From Isoetes taiwanensis (lineage: Eukaryota > Streptophyta > Lycopodiopsida > Isoetales > Isoetaceae): a stretch of 64,000 nucleotides of DNA. The notes under the pieces are model-generated. The model was not told the DNA's origin, did not search any database, and saw only the letters and a program-made list of their open reading frames with translations. Positions within the stretch are counted from its first letter, which is position 1, and every line of letters starts with the position of its first letter. The position numbers and the translations under genes are program-made. The DNA lies in the NCBI GenBank assembly GCA_021234155.1, contig JAJEKV010000148.1, forward strand, positions 640,616-704,615, in the 5' to 3' direction. Of this stretch, positions 63,014 through 64,000 are shown piece by piece.

Positions 63014-63897
63014 CCCCCAACCAAAAGCATGCCTCTTAGCTCTCTTTCTTTGTGTTTTTATTCCCTTCGTTATTCCTCTTCCTATTTCCCTTGAGTTCCC
63101 CTCCTATAATGTTAGTACTTTGTCTCGCTCTATTTGCCTTTATCGTAGTTGTTTTTCTTTTCTATAGTGTTAGCGCCTCCTTGCACCCCCTTTCAATTGT
63201 GATAATCGCAGACGAAGTTCACTGAGTTCCCTCCCCCAACCAAAAAAGCATGTGTTCTAGCTCTTCTTTGTGGTTTTAATTCCTTCGTTATTCCTTCCTA
63301 TTTCCTGAGTTCCCTCCTATAATGTTATGATTTTGTTCCCTCTCTCATTTGCCTTTTTATAGTAGTTGTTTTTTCTCTTTCTATAGTGTTAGCGCTCTCC
63401 CCTTGCACCCCCTCTTCAATTGTAGATAATTGCAAAAGATTTGTGTCTACCTGAAGTTCCCTCCCCCAACCAAAAGCATGTTCTAGCTCTTCTTTGTGTT
63501 TTTGCCCCTCTGTTATTCCTTCCTATTTCCTGAGTTCCCTCCTATAATAATGTTAGTACTTTGTTCTCCTTTTCTATTTGGCTCTTTTTATAGTAGTTGT
63601 TTTTTCTCTTTCTATAGTGTTAGCGCCTCCCTCACCCCTTCACTCCGTATAATTGCAGTATCGAGTTCACTCGGTTCCTCCCCCAACCAAAAGCATGTGT
63701 TCTAGCCTTTTCTTTGTTTTTATTCCCTTCTGTTATTCCTTCCTATTTCCCTGAAGTTCTCCTATAATGTTAGTACTTTGTTCCCTTTCTATTTGCCTTT
63801 TATAGTAGTTGTTTTTCTCTTTTCTATAGTGTTAGCGCTTCCTCAGACCCCTTCACCTCGTGATAATTGCAAAGATCGAAGATTCACTGAAGTTCCT
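63014..63897. repeat. Four-copy tandem array, ~217-230-bp unit
   Basis: Each unit begins CCCCCAACCAAAA and contains GCATG, a TAGC-TTCTTTGTG-like stretch, GTTATTCC-TTCCTATTTCC, CTCCTATAATG, TTTATAGTAGTTGTTTT and TCTATAGTGTTAGCGC. It ends with a CACCC-like word and a TGATAATTGCA-like word. Starts are at 63,014, 63,233, 63,463 and 63,680, giving periods of 219, 230 and 217. Copies differ mainly by one- to few-base indels. There is no conserved frame. The array may be part of a larger satellite or a tandemly repeated leader of a retroelement. Confidence 0.92.
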
Positions 63898-64000
63898 TTA
63901 CGTGTGTTTCCTCATACCTTGATAGGGCCTCAACTCCAACTTTTCCTCTCTTTAAGCCAACTCTTCGCAATGAATGAACCTCCTTTCTTTTTATAGAATT

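Overview
The window looks like an intergenic, repeat-dominated stretch of nuclear DNA from a land plant. Three observations support this. There is a decayed Ty1/copia pol gene with plant-type RT and RNase H motifs (about 27.6-29.1 kb). L1-like non-LTR elements end in poly(A) (1.7, 16.9 and perhaps 42.1 kb). A broken G-type (S-locus/D-mannose) lectin receptor-like gene, a plant-specific family, lies at 54.5-55.8 kb. The density of old, broken transposons suggests a large, slowly purged genome such as a gymnosperm or fern. That placement is inference; no sequence mark fixes the species. No intact protein-coding gene was recognised, and almost all open reading frames are short and unlike known families.

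Layout. 0-9.4 kb: unrecognised AT-rich DNA with a minus-strand LINE 3' end (1.69-2.35 kb), a GC-richer block (2.65-3.85 kb) and a plus-strand LINE RT fragment (4.77-5.33 kb). 9.44-10.79 kb: a GAGCC-rich minisatellite with a higher-order repeat. 11.50-14.04 kb: two ~320-bp direct repeats flanking ~1.9 kb without pol, read as a non-autonomous LTR retrotransposon. 15.1-15.7 kb: short direct repeats. 16.88-17.56 kb: a second minus-strand LINE 3' end. 18.36-19.54 kb: an A/C-rich satellite-like tract. 19.5-27.6 kb: mostly featureless, with a palindrome cluster (23.5 kb) and a tRNA-like SINE candidate with a tetranucleotide tail (25.0-25.2 kb). 27.6-29.1 kb: copia pol remnant. 30.0-32.95 kb: a decayed retroelement with a DIRS/PAT/Ngaro-type RT, then RNase H-like, then tyrosine-recombinase-like sequence. 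34.1-36.0 kb: a ~1.9 kb polypyrimidine tract. 36-54 kb: largely unrecognised, with tandem repeats at 37.6 and 49.9-50.8 kb. 54.1-55.8 kb: duplications and the lectin receptor pseudogene. 56.3-64 kb: short tandem duplications, a very doubtful PPR-like fragment on the minus strand (62.1-62.5 kb), and a four-copy ~220-bp array (63.0-63.9 kb).

The strongest candidate for something unusual is the DIRS-like element at 30-33 kb. Tyrosine-recombinase retrotransposons are sparse in land plants, and here the RT, the RNase H-linked C-terminal region and the recombinase motif block occur in the PAT/Ngaro-like order on one strand. It is followed within about 1.2 kb by the extreme polypyrimidine tract. Nothing here amounts to an active multi-gene system; the window records old mobile elements, tandem repeats and one dead receptor gene. 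Frequent small indels between repeat copies could reflect age or an error-prone assembly.
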